Assembly: GCF_011075055.1 (NCBI RefSeq)
Contig: NC_058143.1
Span: forward strand, 12,477,057-12,541,056
Reading direction: 5' to 3'
DNA: 64,000 nt
DNA from: Mangifera indica
Taxonomy: Eukaryota > Streptophyta > Magnoliopsida > Sapindales > Anacardiaceae
The notes under the pieces are model-generated. The model did no database searches and had not been told where the DNA came from. It saw only the letters and a program-made list of their open reading frames with translations. The position numbers and the translations under genes are program-made. Shown piece by piece: positions 22,467 to 34,006 of this stretch (position 1 is its first letter; every line of letters begins with the position of its first letter).

Positions 22467-23560
22467 ATGGATGGAGCAGAGGAGCTAAGTGAAGATTATT
22501 GGCCTTTCGAATCCAAAAAATCTCCGGAGAAAAATCTTTCTCAATCGTTGAAAAATGTCAATATCTCCATGCTTGGAGTTTCCGGCATGGGTGGAGTGGG
22601 GAAGAATATTTTTTCTGAAAAGGTTGATCGGAGAGTTATTGAATACCTCTTCAAGGTTTTTGTAGAGGTTTCAGAAACTCCAGATCTAAAAGGGATTCTA
22701 AGAGTTAGAGTACTCTTAATTTCAGATGATGTTTGGAATGATCTAGATCTGAAGACTCTTAGAATTTCTTCTATAGTTTGGAGCCTTTTCAGGAAAACTC
22801 CAGGTAATAAAATTAATTTAACAAATTTCAATTTTTTATATATATTTAATTGATTTTGATGTTAGGAGTAAGTCATCCTATAATTGATATCTATTCATAT
22901 ATTTCATGATAGAAGTTAGATGAATCTTTGAAATATTTATTTACAGGTTTTTTTTTAATTATTTTTGTGCTAGCTCTATAAAGTGTTACAATTGGTTATA
23001 AATGAATGGAAATATATTAGTGAATGTTATAAACCAATATACTTCTGTGATAATTGTATTTTTTTTTTTTTATGTTGAAGCCCTATATAATTCCTAAAAA
23101 TAGTCCTTAAATTTAGGCGATGACATAAATGAACTTTGTCTATGTCTAAAAATTGTATTCACATACTCCGTAGAACTTTCATGTTTTTGTGACCATTTAA
23201 CTTATGATTTTACATCCTGTGTAGGTATACATTTAATATTAAATGTATGCAAGGAATGTGGAGGGTTATCTATTGTCATTTGCACAATAGCAAGGGCATT
23301 AAAGAACAAGACAAACTGGATTGAATAACAAGTTGCCCTGCAAGAATTGAGAATGCCTTCACCAACAAAATTCATAATCTTACCAGAAGATTATGAAATC
23401 AAAAACATATTTGAACATCTAGTCTAATGAAAAATGATCTATTTTGGACTCGTTCAAGTATATTGTGTGTATGGATATACTTGAAGGAGTTAACCTTACA
23501 ATAGAGTAAGCACGAAATAGACTAGATAAAATGGTTGTGAACTCAAAGACTCTTGATTGG
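22467..23560 (+). pseudogene. Truncated NB-ARC (CNL-type) relic, copy 2
   Basis: Starts at ATG 22467 (MDGAEELSEDYWPF). P-loop VSGMGGVGKNIF has GKN where the family has GKT. A deletion joins DLKGILRVR almost directly to kinase 2 (VLLISDDVWNDLDL), so the linker seen in the other copies is lost. TGG is kept before SLFRKTPG, and a CCAG/GTAA donor follows near 22804. After an intron, the GLPL exon lies at about 23245-23375 (VCKECGGLSIVICTIARALK) with a stop after NWIE. A further piece near 23478-23560 reads LEGVNLTIE-stop-ARNRLDK, the winged-helix/ARC2-side motif. No LRRs follow. The encoded immune-receptor core cannot be functional. Confidence 0.8.
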
Positions 23561-24319
23561 TATTCGACAATATAAATGAGATAAAGTGGTGGGTGAACTC
23601 AAAGATTATTGTTTGTTACTCAATGAAACAAACTAGGGAAAGTGGTTCATGAGCTCAACGACTCTTGATTGTGACTTACAGTTCTATTAGTTAACAATAT
23701 TCTATCCATGATGTTGCACATGATGTTATGATAACAATTAGCTTTCAGCCTTATGGTTAGGAGGCTCCTTAAACTTTCCACATAATAGGTGATGTGAAAG
23801 TTGAAAGTCTTAAATTTGTTGATGATGTTGCTACCATTGTTGCTGCTGTTGTTTGGCCTCTTGATAAACCTCAAATATCGGGTTTAGATTATAGCAGGAA
23901 TGGAAAATGCTGCTATTATTAGAGAACTGAAGAAAATAAAAGCCCTCGGCAAGGCGTCCAGGTATCACTTGATTGATTCAACTAAGGTGGTTAGACCCTA
24001 ACAAATGGGAGCAATTTGAAGTTATTGCTTCATCCGTAAAATCAAGCTTATTTTGAAATAAGTGTACAAGGGGAAGCTCTATTGAATGGAAATGTATTGT
24101 CAAATGGTATGCTCTGTTAAGATTCACATTTTTGTTGATCCATTTCCTTATTTGTTATAAATGGGCATTTGTTATGTTCTCTATTTGAATCTTTTATATT
24201 TCTGTGATAGAAATGTTTTGTTGAATTTTATCAATAATGGTGTGTGATTTCATCTCTAGTCTACATTATTTGGGTATACTTGTTGTGATTAAGAAGAAAA
24301 AAAAAAATTAAAAACAGAA
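23561..24319. other. Decayed downstream part of NB-ARC relic copy 2
   Basis: Homologous to the sequence downstream of copies 3 and 4. It includes three diverged units of AAAGTGGTTNNTGAACTCAA (period about 65 bp) that look like a repeated ARC2-side coding segment, and a shared TTGCTGCTGTTGTTTGGCCT block. No open frame. Confidence 0.55.
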
Positions 24320-24445
24320 AGTATTTCATAAAATCCATGCAAACCTTTAGAGTTCTTGAAGGAGCATTGCTGTGCATATGTCTATCAGCCTTTACAGAAT
24401 CAGCCAAAGCAATGGATTCAAGTTCAGCCATTTCTTGAGGACATG
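24320..24445 (-). pseudogene. Aldo-keto reductase last-exon fragment (antisense)
   Basis: The reverse strand reads [20 protein letters not shown], matching the C-terminal exon of the aldo-keto reductases at 38.9 and 41.3 kb ([19 protein letters not shown]). Only about 40 codons survive. It lies antisense at the end of the NB-ARC copy 2 segment, as another fragment does behind copy 4, so it belongs to the duplicated unit. Confidence 0.75.
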
Positions 24446-24959
24446 AGAAAGAAGATGGCAAACTGTTAAGAGATGAAGATGTTATGTGTTGTTGAATTTG
24501 TAACATGGGTTCATGAATGTGGTTGATATTCTTTGTTTCGTATAAAATACATTAGACTATAATTTTTAACATTTTGTTTGAAGATTAAGTTATGTACCCT
24601 TGTCGATTAAATTTGTAGCAACTAATATTTTGTTTTATCAAATTTGAGTCATGAAATCAAATTTGTAGTGATTTGAGCTCTAAAATTAAGTCATGAAATC
24701 AAATTATGAATGTGAGTTATAAATTTAAGTTACGAATTTGGTTAGTAAAATTTTCGTCTAAGTTCTACTTGGAACCTTTTTTGGACCAATTTGTTGAATT
24801 GGCACCAAATTTAAGCCATCGCTAATGTTGTGTTCAAATTGAATTTAAGTATGTTTATGTTCAGATTTAATTCTTCCCCGTTAGACGTCAAAATTAGTAG
24901 TAATCGTTAATGAGAAGGATAATAAGGTAAATGCACGTCTGATTTGTAAAACACTTTAA

Positions 24960-25320
24960 ACGAATAAAATATTCATTTATTAAAACGGACACGGCAAAGC
25001 ATTTAATGGGAGCAGCGCGTTTTCAGTGTCTTTTTCTGCGTGTTTTCTCGTTTTCGGCGACACGTGTACACGCGTCTTCACCTAAAACTAGGCAGACCTC
25101 AATCCACGATATGTCACTCTCTTTTATTTCACGCGCTGACCTTCAAGCTTTCATCACCGCCCTCCTACTCTCACTCTTTCTTGCGCATTACGGGCCCACA
25201 GTACCACAATTTCGCTCTCCAATTTGCGTTTCTCACTCTCTACGTTTCCAGTATTCCACGTCAGGCGAACCTCTTCTCTGTTTATTTTACTTTTTTTTCA
25301 CGAATTTAATTTCTGCTTAA
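24960..25320. promoter_or_regulatory. CpG-rich promoter/leader-like island without a gene
   Basis: Much richer in C and CpG than its surroundings, with GCAGCGCGTT, GACACGTGTACACGCGTC (overlapping ACGT cores) and long pyrimidine-rich tracts typical of plant 5' leaders. Two overlapping plus-strand frames (25006-25320 and 25040-25309) have no recognisable domain and strong Ser/Phe/Leu bias from the pyrimidine tract. It could be an orphaned promoter whose gene was displaced by the MITE cluster starting at 25388. The regulatory role is inferred. Confidence 0.4.
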
Positions 25321-25387
25321 TCACAGACTTTATGTATTTCGCCCATTGGCTCCACTTGATGATAATAATAGTAGTTTATTGATTTTA

Positions 25388-26023
25388 TGCCAAATAACCA
25401 TGTCCCACGCAAGGTTTGATGTAAGTCCTATTTTCCATCTGGTAATTATAAAAAAAATCTAAATTTCTACTAATTTATTAAATTTTACTATTATTATATG
25501 AATAAATTTGTTATTTAAAAATTTTATTTATACTCATATTTTTTATTATTCTTAAGTTTTTAATTTTTAATTTTTATCCTTTAAACTCATATTTTCTAGG
25601 TTTAAAATCATACTTTTTCCCTCCAAATCTATAGTTACAATTTCATCCAATTTTCTTTTTCTTTTTCTACAATAACGATTCATCGGAGACGACAGTTGAA
25701 TTTCTTCCTCCTCTCTTCTCTCTCCCTCTCAATCACTCTCCTTTAGCTATCTGACTGTCTTAATCAGACGAAGATGACTAGTCTTTGTTTGATTAAGACT
25801 CAACATTGAGTTTTTGTCAAACAAAAACGATTAGAAGATAAAAATAAAAATTTGAAAACTTAAGAAAAATAAAAAAATATTAATTTAAATAAAATTTTTA
25901 AATAATAATTTTACCCTTAATAAGCATAATAAAATTAATTATTAAATTAAAGTTTAGATTTCCAGTAATTAACATATAAGAAGTGGGACTATATCAATCC
26001 TTGGGTGGGAAAGGCTTTTGGAC
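25388..26023. mobile_element. MITE of the CCCACCCAAG family, copy b (636 bp)
   Basis: A perfect 9-bp target duplication TTGATTTTA lies at 25379-25387 and 26024-26032. Ends are TGCCAAATAACCATGTCCCA and inverted GTCCAAAAGCCTTTCCCACC, followed by CAAGG. The core has CAGACGAAGATGACTAG and related inverted motifs. Nine base pairs points to a Mutator-type non-autonomous element. Confidence 0.85.
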
Positions 26024-26095
26024 TTGATTTTATTATTATTTTAGTTTAACGGTTTTTTTGAAACAATGTATCGCAATCGGATTCCAATTTTATTA

Positions 26096-26685
26096 GGCCA
26101 AACGACTATTTCCCACCCAAGATATGCTACAATCTCAAGTTTTCATCCTTTAACTATGAAAATATTAAATACCCATCTATGACTGGTTAAATTTAACAGA
26201 ACCCTAACCCCTGAAAATTTTATCTTTTTTTGTCTCCCTAAACTTTAAAAACTAAAATTTTTCCCCAGCGTAAGTTTTAAAAAATGACAGTTTCACCCTA
26301 GAGTTTCGTTTTGAAATCTTCGACGACATTGCCGATGACCTCTCTCTCCCAAAGCATCATCTCTTTCCGACGATCTCTTTCCTCTATTTGGACTCTCGAT
26401 CGATATCAAAAAATCCTTAGGAGATAAAGAACTTCGTCAGGGAAGACGAAACTGTCGTCTTCCCAGAATAATAATAATAATAAAATTAATTATTAAATTA
26501 AAGTTTAGATTTTCAGTAATTAACATATATTTTAGTTTATTTTTTAATATTATAGAGAAAATGATGATTTTACCCTCACCACTGTTAATTTTAACTGCTC
26601 ATGGGTAGGTGTTTAGTATTTTCATAGTTAAAGGCTGAAAAATTGAGATTGCAGCATACCTTGGGTGGGAAATAGTCCTTTGGCC
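26096..26685. mobile_element. MITE of the CCCACCCAAG family, copy c (590 bp)
   Basis: A perfect 9-bp target duplication ATTTTATTA lies at 26087-26095 and 26686-26694. TIRs GGCCAAACGACTATTTCCCA and inverted GGCCAAAGGACTATTTCCCA are nearly identical and continue through CCCAAGRTATGCTRCAATCT. The core contains GGGAAGACGAAACTGTCGTC, itself a small hairpin. A ~55-bp piece near 26468-26527 matches copy b near 25922-25978. Confidence 0.9.
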
Positions 26686-26808
26686 ATTTTATTAACAACT
26701 GCAATTTTTGTATTTTGTTTCATGTGTTTTCATTTCTTGGTAGAAGCAAACAAAGTTACAGTGATGATTTTTGATTTTGGATTGGTGCACATTTATTATC
26801 GTTTGTAA

Positions 26809-27722
26809 GGGCAAACAACTATTTTCTACTCAAGTTTTAGTTTAAATTTAAATTACATTGGTAATAGTTAAAAAACCCGAATTCTTATTAATAACTTAAT
26901 TTTTGTTAATTTTTTTTATTAGAAGTAAAAGTTGAATAATCATTTTATTGTTAATATTAAAAAAATATAAAATTCATTACTTTGTTTCTCTAGGTTTTAA
27001 AAATTAATAATTTCATCTTTGCTTAAAGTTTTTAAACTTTAAAAAGTAACATTTTTACCCTCAAATTTAGGGTTTCCATTTTTTCAAACTGCAGCTATCC
27101 CCTAGAACTTTCAAAAATAGTAGTTTCACCTTTACTCTTCAACTTTGGCTTTTGACATTCTTCTAATGTCCTCTATGACGTTCTTTGACACCTGAGCCAA
27201 TGGTAGACAATAGTGTCTCTTTTTTTCTCACAGTGGTGTGACAAAGAGACTCTCTTTGTCTTATGGTGGTGTAATGAAGAGTTTCTTTTTGTCATACTGT
27301 GTGACGAAGAGGCTCTCTTCGTCGCACCACCTTTCCATGTCAGGTTAGGAGAATGAGAAAGTCAAAAGAGATTCTGGAAACTAAAGTTGAAGAGTAAAGG
27401 TGAAACTGCTAATTTTTAAAAGTTTCAGGGGGCGGCTATAGTTTGAAAAAATATGTAAACCCTAGGTTTGGGGGGAAAATGTTACTTTTCAAAGTTTTCA
27501 AACTTTAGGTAAGGTGAAATTGTTAGTTTTTAAAATCTAGGAGGGAAAGGAAAATGAAATTTATATCTTTTTAATATTAACAGTAAAATGACTATTTAAT
27601 CTTTATTTATAATAAAAAAATTAATAGAAATTGGATTATGAGTAGGAGTTTAGATTTTTCAATTGTCGCTTGTGTAATTTTGAATTTGAGTTAAAACTTG
27701 GGTGGGACATAGTCCTTTGCCC
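26809..27722. mobile_element. MITE of the CCCACCCAAG family, copy d (914 bp)
   Basis: Ends GGGCAAACAACTATTTTCTA and inverted GGGCAAAGGACTATGTCCCA. The flanks TCGTTTGTA / TTGTTTGTA match at 8 of 9 positions. The arms are mirrored far inward; the core holds TGACGAAGAGGCTCTCTTCG-type palindromic repeats. Confidence 0.82.
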
Positions 27723-27731
27723 TTGTTTGTA

Positions 27732-28170
27732 GTGATGAGTTGTGTGTCAAGATTGAATTCAAATTGAACCAAATTCAAACAAGAGAAGCTCGTTTTTAAC
27801 TCATTTTCAAAAGGGCTTAAATGAGGCTACGCTAGAGCTCACTGAACTTGGAGAATAACTCATTCGTGTTTAGCTCACATAAGGCTCTGGTTCGTGTAGA
27901 CAAGTCAAATTTGCCTCGAATTCATTAAACTCATTCACTTGAATTCAGTTCCCTGTTTTGGCTTGTGTAGCATCATTTATAAATTTTTTTAAATATATTT
28001 TAACTTGAGTTCAGACTCATGATCAATTTTCAAATATTTTTTAGCGTGGGTTTGGGTTCGTGATCAACTTTCAAATATATTATAGGTTAAGTTTGAACAC
28101 ACTAGTTTTAGGTTTGTTCAAATAAAACTTATATCGAGCTCAAATAAACTCAACTTTGAATCCACTCTAG
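27732..28170. other. Non-coding sequence with GAGCTC/GAACTC-type repeats
   Basis: Repeated TTCAAACAAG, GAGCTCA and CATGATCAATTTTCAAATAT words suggest an old repeat element with unclear ends (compare 42.1-42.3 kb). The sequence ends exactly where PP2C homology begins at 28171. No gene. Confidence 0.4.
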
Positions 28171-28640
28171 TGTGTGTATTCTAGAGCTTCTATGGGCCAA
28201 ATTTGCAGGCCAAGAGATGCTTCAATCAAAGAGCTTCGACGACTCGCACCAAGAACCACAAACGAAATTGCAGTATTCTCTCTAGCTTCATCAAACGGTT
28301 CAGGAGGCAAGACTGTAGATCAAATCAACCAATTGAGGGACCCAGAGCTGGAGATTACGAGACTCTCAAGGGTTTCGTCGCAGTTTCTTCCTCCCAATGG
28401 CTCAAGAACCGTTAAAGTTCCGTTTGGTATGTAAGAGTTAAGATATTCCTATCTCTCGCAAAGAGGTTATTATCCAGATGCTCTTGATAAAACCCAATCG
28501 AGACAGTTGTTGTATTCAGACTCCGTTTGGAAATAGTCCTGATGATACTTTCTTTGGAGTGTTTGATGGTCATGGAGAACATGAGCCCAGTGTTCATAGT
28601 TTGCTGGATATCGAAAGTGGTATCAGCAAAATATTGAAGT
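28171..28640 (+). pseudogene. PP2C N-terminal fragment (cyclic-nucleotide/kinase-fused PP2C type)
   Basis: Translation from 28171 gives CVYSRASMGQICRPRDASIK, then TRLSRVSSQFLPPNGSRTVK, then in shifted frames QRGYYPDAL and TPFGNSPDDTFFGVFDGHGE. This order matches the N-terminus of plant PP2C proteins fused to cyclic-nucleotide-binding and kinase domains, including the DGH metal-binding motif. The two codons before CVYSR, normally Met-Gly, read CTC TAG, so the start is lost exactly at the repeat junction; a GTG at 28174 is the only substitute. Frameshifts fall near 28430 and 28480 and homology stops after about 28620. All the rest of the gene is absent. Confidence 0.78.
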
Positions 28641-29339
28641 GAACTTGAGTACATGTATTTAGGTTGCATATTTACCTACGGGATGGCATGAATGATAATT
28701 TAATCTGTCGGTTGAAGAATGTAACAATTTGAGGGTATTCTGTTCCATATACTCATTTAAATTGAGAGGAATTTTGGTTATTTAACTGAATAAAAAGGGT
28801 ATTTTGTTCACTCTCCGTCCACCAACGATTTTCTTTTTTCATTCTAAATGATTGCTATCATTGTCTTTTTATCTCTCTGATAAAAACCCTAGATGAGTTT
28901 CATTTAGATTTGATAAATCTAAACTAAGAGATCTCAGAGTGATTTCTTAATGTCGATGGGTAAAACACGAAGGAAGACAATAGATGAAAGATAAACAAAA
29001 TCGACAATGAACAAAATCTCTTTATTCGATTTTGTTATTGTTCTTTGATGATGGATGAAATCGATGATGTCTGGAGAGAGAAAAAACATTAAAGAGGGAG
29101 AGAGTGTTAAGAGAAAAAGAGTGATGGTGATGATAATAGAAAAACTCGTTAAAAAGTCTAAAAAAAAAATTAAATCTAAAGAAAAAATTGTTACATTTTA
29201 AACTTTAGGTGGAGAGAATGTGAGATTTTTAATTTTTTTATAATAAATTTTTTTTATTAAATAATAATTTTATTTTGAGAGTGGGAGTTTTTTTAAAAAT
29301 TGGAAGGGACGAGGTGGGGATGTGGCTAGCCTTACTGTT
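28641..29339. other. Non-coding sequence with a GATGATGGATGAAAT-rich core
   Basis: AT-rich flanks around a patch rich in AAATCGATGA/GATTTTGTT words (28.9-29.1 kb), similar in texture to the MITE cores. No clear inverted ends, so it is not called as an element. Confidence 0.4.
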
Positions 29340-29526
29340 ATTAACCTTTAATAATTAGTCGTCACGTTCGGTGCACGTATTTACATAAAATAATGGCCAC
29401 CATGTGATACCATTATTATATTGTTTTTATTCTCTCCAGAAACTTCATGCTTCCTCCATATCAGTTTCTTTCTCTTAAAGCTTTGCAAGTCTCCCAGATC
29501 ATATCGCCTGACTTACCGAAAAAAAA

Positions 29527-31060
29527 ATGGTTGCAGCAGATGAGCTGATTGAGGATTATTGGCCTTTCAAATTCAGAAAACCTTCAGCGAAAAATCTTTC
29601 TTATGCGTTGAAAGATGTCAATATCTCTAGTGTTGGAGTTTCTGGCATGGGTGGAGTGGGGAAGAATACTTTTTCCAAGGAAGTTGGTAGGAAAGCCATT
29701 GAATATCTCCTCAAGGTTTTTGTAGAGGTATCAGAAACTCCAGATCTAGAAAGGATTCAATGAGCTAGCTCACAGGAGTTAGATCTTGAAAGATTGATTA
29801 AGAGTAATAAGATACTCTTAATTTTGGATGATGTTTGGAATGATCTAGATCTGAGGACTGTTGGAATTCCTCCTATAGCTTGGAGGATCTTCAGGAAAAC
29901 TCCAGGTAATAAAATTAATTTCACAAATTTCAATTTTTTTATATATATATTTAACCCATTTTGATGCTGTGCAACTTGACTACTATTAGTCATCTTATAA
30001 TTGATATCTATTCATATATTTCATGATAGAAGTTAGATGAATCTTTGAAATATTTATTTACAGGATTTATGTAGTTGCTTTTTTGCTAGCTCTATGAAGT
30101 GGTACAGATGGTTATAAATGAATTGAAATATATTAGTGAATGTTGTAAACCAATATAATTGAAGCCTGTATAATTCCTACCAATAGTCCTTAAATTTAGG
30201 CGATGACATAAATGAACTATGTCTATGTCTATGTCTTGAAATTTACTCCACATACTTTGTAAAAACTTCATGTTTTTGTGACCTTTTAACTTATGATTTT
30301 TCATACCTGTGTAGGTGATGTTATTGAATCACCTGGAATGATATATGCAAGGATGTGAAGGATTACCTATTGCCATTTGAACTATAAAAAGGGCATTGAA
30401 GAACATGACAAATTGGTTTGAATGGCAAGTTGTCTCGCGAGAATTGAGAATGCCTTCACTAACAAAGTTCATGCATTTTCCCAGAAGATCATGAAATCAA
30501 AATAATTTTTTATGCATCTAATATAATAGAAAATGATCCGTTTCAAACTCGTTCAAGCATATTGTGAGTATGGACATACTTGAAGGAGTTAACCTTACAA
30601 TGGAGTAAGCACGAAATAGACTAGATAAAGTGGTTTCGAACTCAAAGCCTCTTGATTGGTATTCAACAATATAAATTAGATGAAGTGGTTGGTGAACTCA
30701 AAGACTCTTGTTTGTTACTTGATGAAGTGACTAGGTAAAGTGGTTCATCAGCACTCATAGACACTTGATTTAAAGTGGTTCATGAGCTCAAAGACTCTTG
30801 ATTGTTACTTACTGTTCCATTAGTTAACAATATCCTATTCATGATGTTGTTCATGATGTTATGATAACAATTAGCTTTCAGTCTTATGGTTATACGGAAC
30901 TTGAATTTTTCTACTAATATGGAGGTTCCTTAAACTTTCCAGATAATTTTTCAAGGTATTGCAAAAGCTGAAAGTCTTAAATTTGTTTATAATGTTGCTA
31001 CCATTGTTGCTGCTATTGTTTGGCCTCCTGATAAATGTTCAAATATTGGGTTTAGATTAT
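29527..31060 (+). pseudogene. Truncated NB-ARC (CNL-type) relic, copy 3
   Basis: ATG 29527 opens MVAADELIEDYWPF, P-loop VSGMGGVGKNTFSKE and VSETPDLERIQ, then a TGA stop at 29761-29763. The frame continues as a pseudo-frame through ELDLERLIK, kinase 2 ILLILDDVWNDLDL and IFRKTPG, with a donor near 29904. The GLPL exon follows near 30313-30450 (GLPIAI) with frame damage, then the LEGVNLTME-stop-ARNRLDK motif near 30574. Four diverged AAAGTGGTT units follow, one more than in copies 2 and 4. As in the sister copies, the coiled-coil and LRR domains are missing. Confidence 0.8.
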
Positions 31061-33111
31061 AGCAGGAATAGAAAGTGCTGCTATTATCGGAGAACCGAAG
31101 AAACTAAAAGTCCTCAGTAAGGAGTCAAGAATCAGGTTGATTGACTCAACTAAGGTTGTTAGATTCAAACAAATGGGAGCAATTTGAAGTTATTGCTCCA
31201 TGTATAATATCTAGCTCATTTCAAAGTAAGTGTACAAGGGGAAACTCTGTTGAATGGAAATGTAATGTCAAAAGGTTGGCCCTGTTCATCCATTTGCTCA
31301 ATTGTTAACATGTGGTTGGGCATTTATTATGTTCTCTTTTTGCATCTATTATTATCTTGTAATAGAAATGTTTTGTTGAATTTCATCAATAATGGCGTAC
31401 AATTTCATTTTTGGTCTACATTGTTTTGGTCTACTAGGTGTGATTAAGAAGAAAAAATAAAACAGAAAGGATTACATAAAATCCAAAATGTTCAGGGAAA
31501 TACACAGGTGAAGTTTGTAAAACTGCAGAAAGTAAAACAGAGAAGAACAGAATAGCTCATTTGTATTTGTGAGATGCATAACTTTGGACAACCCGTCCTC
31601 ATAAGCCAATTTTTATGGGTGGGTTCAAGCTTTACCTTGTGATGAAGTTTGTAGCAAACCACTCAAAATGTATTACTATGTCAGATTGTTAGGGTAAACA
31701 AACACGTGTCTAAACCTTGTGATTACAGGCAAATTCTTTGTTAAGGCTTAAAATACTTAAATCTAGGCTCAACCCATCCCGAACTTAAATCTAGTATGTG
31801 ATATTAATTATACTAAATCTAAGAGAATTAGTAGAGAGGAGGATTATTCAAATAAAAATTAAATTTGTTTAAAAAGATAAATTCATTTAAAATTTATCTA
31901 AAAATGTTTAAACGGAAATTTTTATGTTTATTTTAATTAATATCTCTAAACTTAGGTGTAACCCATCTCAATTAATTAAAATTAGATAAAGTAACTCAAA
32001 AATTTACATCCATTTAAAATCGTTTATGTGTATGCTCAAATGTTGAATTAAACATAAACTCAAATCATACCGAATAGATGAAACATATAAACAATATCAA
32101 CCAAAACCAAATTATAGCTTAGTGGGCACTAAATTGCTCTTTTCCTAGGAAACTCAAAATTACTTGCATATTTTTTAATTAAAAAAAGTCGCTTTTGTTC
32201 CGAACAAAAGGAACCAAAAAAAAAGAAAAAGGGACATGTTGGTTGCATAAAAGAGCAAAAACGGATGTGTGGTAACTTTTTTATCCTTAAACTTTAGTCA
32301 AATCAACATTCGAGTCGCAAGGCTCATTTACTAATCTGATTACATATCCATCTATATCTTGTATATAATATAGATATTCTAATTTATTATATATTTTATT
32401 ATTTATCTTTATCTCTTTGCTCTTATAGATGAGAGATGAGATCATTGTGATAACGAGACAACTAATCATAGATAGATTAGTGTGAGGGTGGACTCTAGTT
32501 CATTTTGATGTATTTTATTTTTAGTTTGAGACATATTATGTAATATGTTTGACTTGTAGACGTATATGTATGATGCTCCTTGAATGGATGATATATGTTC
32601 ATACTTGGGATTAATTTTCATGATTATATTTATTTTAGGCACCTCAATAATTTTGCATTGATTGGATTGGACGTTTTATTTACTTTAATATATGTTTAAG
32701 ATTTAATTAAGATGAGCTAACACTTTACTCCGGATGAGAAAACTTATAGTCTTACAATAAAAAAATAATCTAATAATTGACATAAAAAGATCAAGATTGA
32801 GAAGAGTGGTGAACGATGAACTGCAATTGTGAATGTTGGAAGGGGTATTATAGTAAATTCATACAAAAACAAAAACAAAAAAATTAGAAAAAAAAAATTC
32901 AATCGTTGAGTGGGGATATAAAAAATTAATTCTTTTATTTGTTCGGTAAGTTAATTCTTTTATTTTTAATCTAATTGTCTAGGATAGTATAATCCACGGA
33001 TTTGATTCGGCCAGCGAAATTGTTGACTAATAAAAAACAATGCATGCCTAGCTTCGAATATTATTATTATTAAGCCAAAGAATTTATTCTCGCCTAAAGG
33101 GTTTTTCTTTT
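31061..33111. other. Decayed tail of copy 3 and non-coding sequence
   Basis: 31.06-31.56 kb continues the homology to the tails of copies 2 and 4 (e.g. GTGATTAAGAAGAAAAAA, TAAAACTGCAGAAAGTA). The aldo-keto reductase fragment found behind copies 2 and 4 is not visible here. 32660-32885 is the paralogue of 19672-19885. The rest is AT-rich without recognised content. Confidence 0.5.
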
Positions 33112-33779
33112 TAATTTCAAAATTAATATGGGTTAAATATTAAAATTTTAAATATTTATTTATAAATAGATAAAATTAATAAAATCAGTTAAATTTTAAT
33201 TAATAATATTTTTTAATTAAATTTAAAAAATTGATAATTTTTTTAGATTAAACTTTAAAATATTATATTTTTTTCTTAAATTTTTTTCTTTTTTCTCTCT
33301 ATTTTTTTGACATAGTCATAGATTAGCTTTTTTTCCTCTTTCCTTTTATTTTCAAAATCTAATACTTTCTTCGAACAAAGATGATGTTTTAATCTTATGA
33401 CAAAAATAATGTTTTTATCCTATAATAAATACATCCTCTTTGTCATTAAACGAATTATCTTTGTTTTATGATAAAAATGATTAGATGAAGATGTTGTCTT
33501 TATAACAATATAGGAAAGATAGAAAAAACAAGAAAAGAGAGAAAAGTCCTCTAATGATAACTTTGAAAAAACAAAAATAAAAGAAAATATTAAAGAAAAA
33601 AATAATATTTTAAAATTTAATTTTAAAAAATTATTAATTTTATAAATTTAAAAATAAATAAATAATATTAATTAATTTCATTAATTTTAATTATGTATAA
33701 ATTTGTATTTAAATTTGTAAAATTTAATAGATATTACTCAAATATTACAATAAATTTGGTGTGAAAATAAGTGTTTCCT
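33112..33779. mobile_element. Inverted-repeat element, possible diverged CCCACCCAAG-family MITE
   Basis: The arms are mirrored: AAACTTTAAAATATTATATT at the left and, inverted, AAATTTTAAAATATTATTTT at the right, with further matches outward. The core carries TTCGAACAAAGATGATG and GATGAAGATGTTGTC. The outer ends no longer show the CCCACCC motif, so family assignment and edges are approximate. Confidence 0.45.
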
Positions 33780-34006
33780 TATTATTGACCCTTCTAGAAA
33801 AATAAAAAATCGTATATAATTAATTAATAGGATTGATGCGGTCCAGCTTTTACAATTAGTCGTGACGACGCAAGCATTTACATAACCTAATTCTATCGTC
33901 TATATTCGCTCCTGAAACTTCACGCTTCCTCTCCATCGGTTTCTTTATCTCTCTACGATTCACAAATCATCCAGATCAGATCTTCTGACTTACTAGAAAA
34001 AAAAAT

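Noticed and set aside
25006..25320. Two overlapping frames of 104 and 89 codons
   Set aside because: Composition follows the pyrimidine-rich tract and no domain is seen; it looks like leader or promoter sequence.
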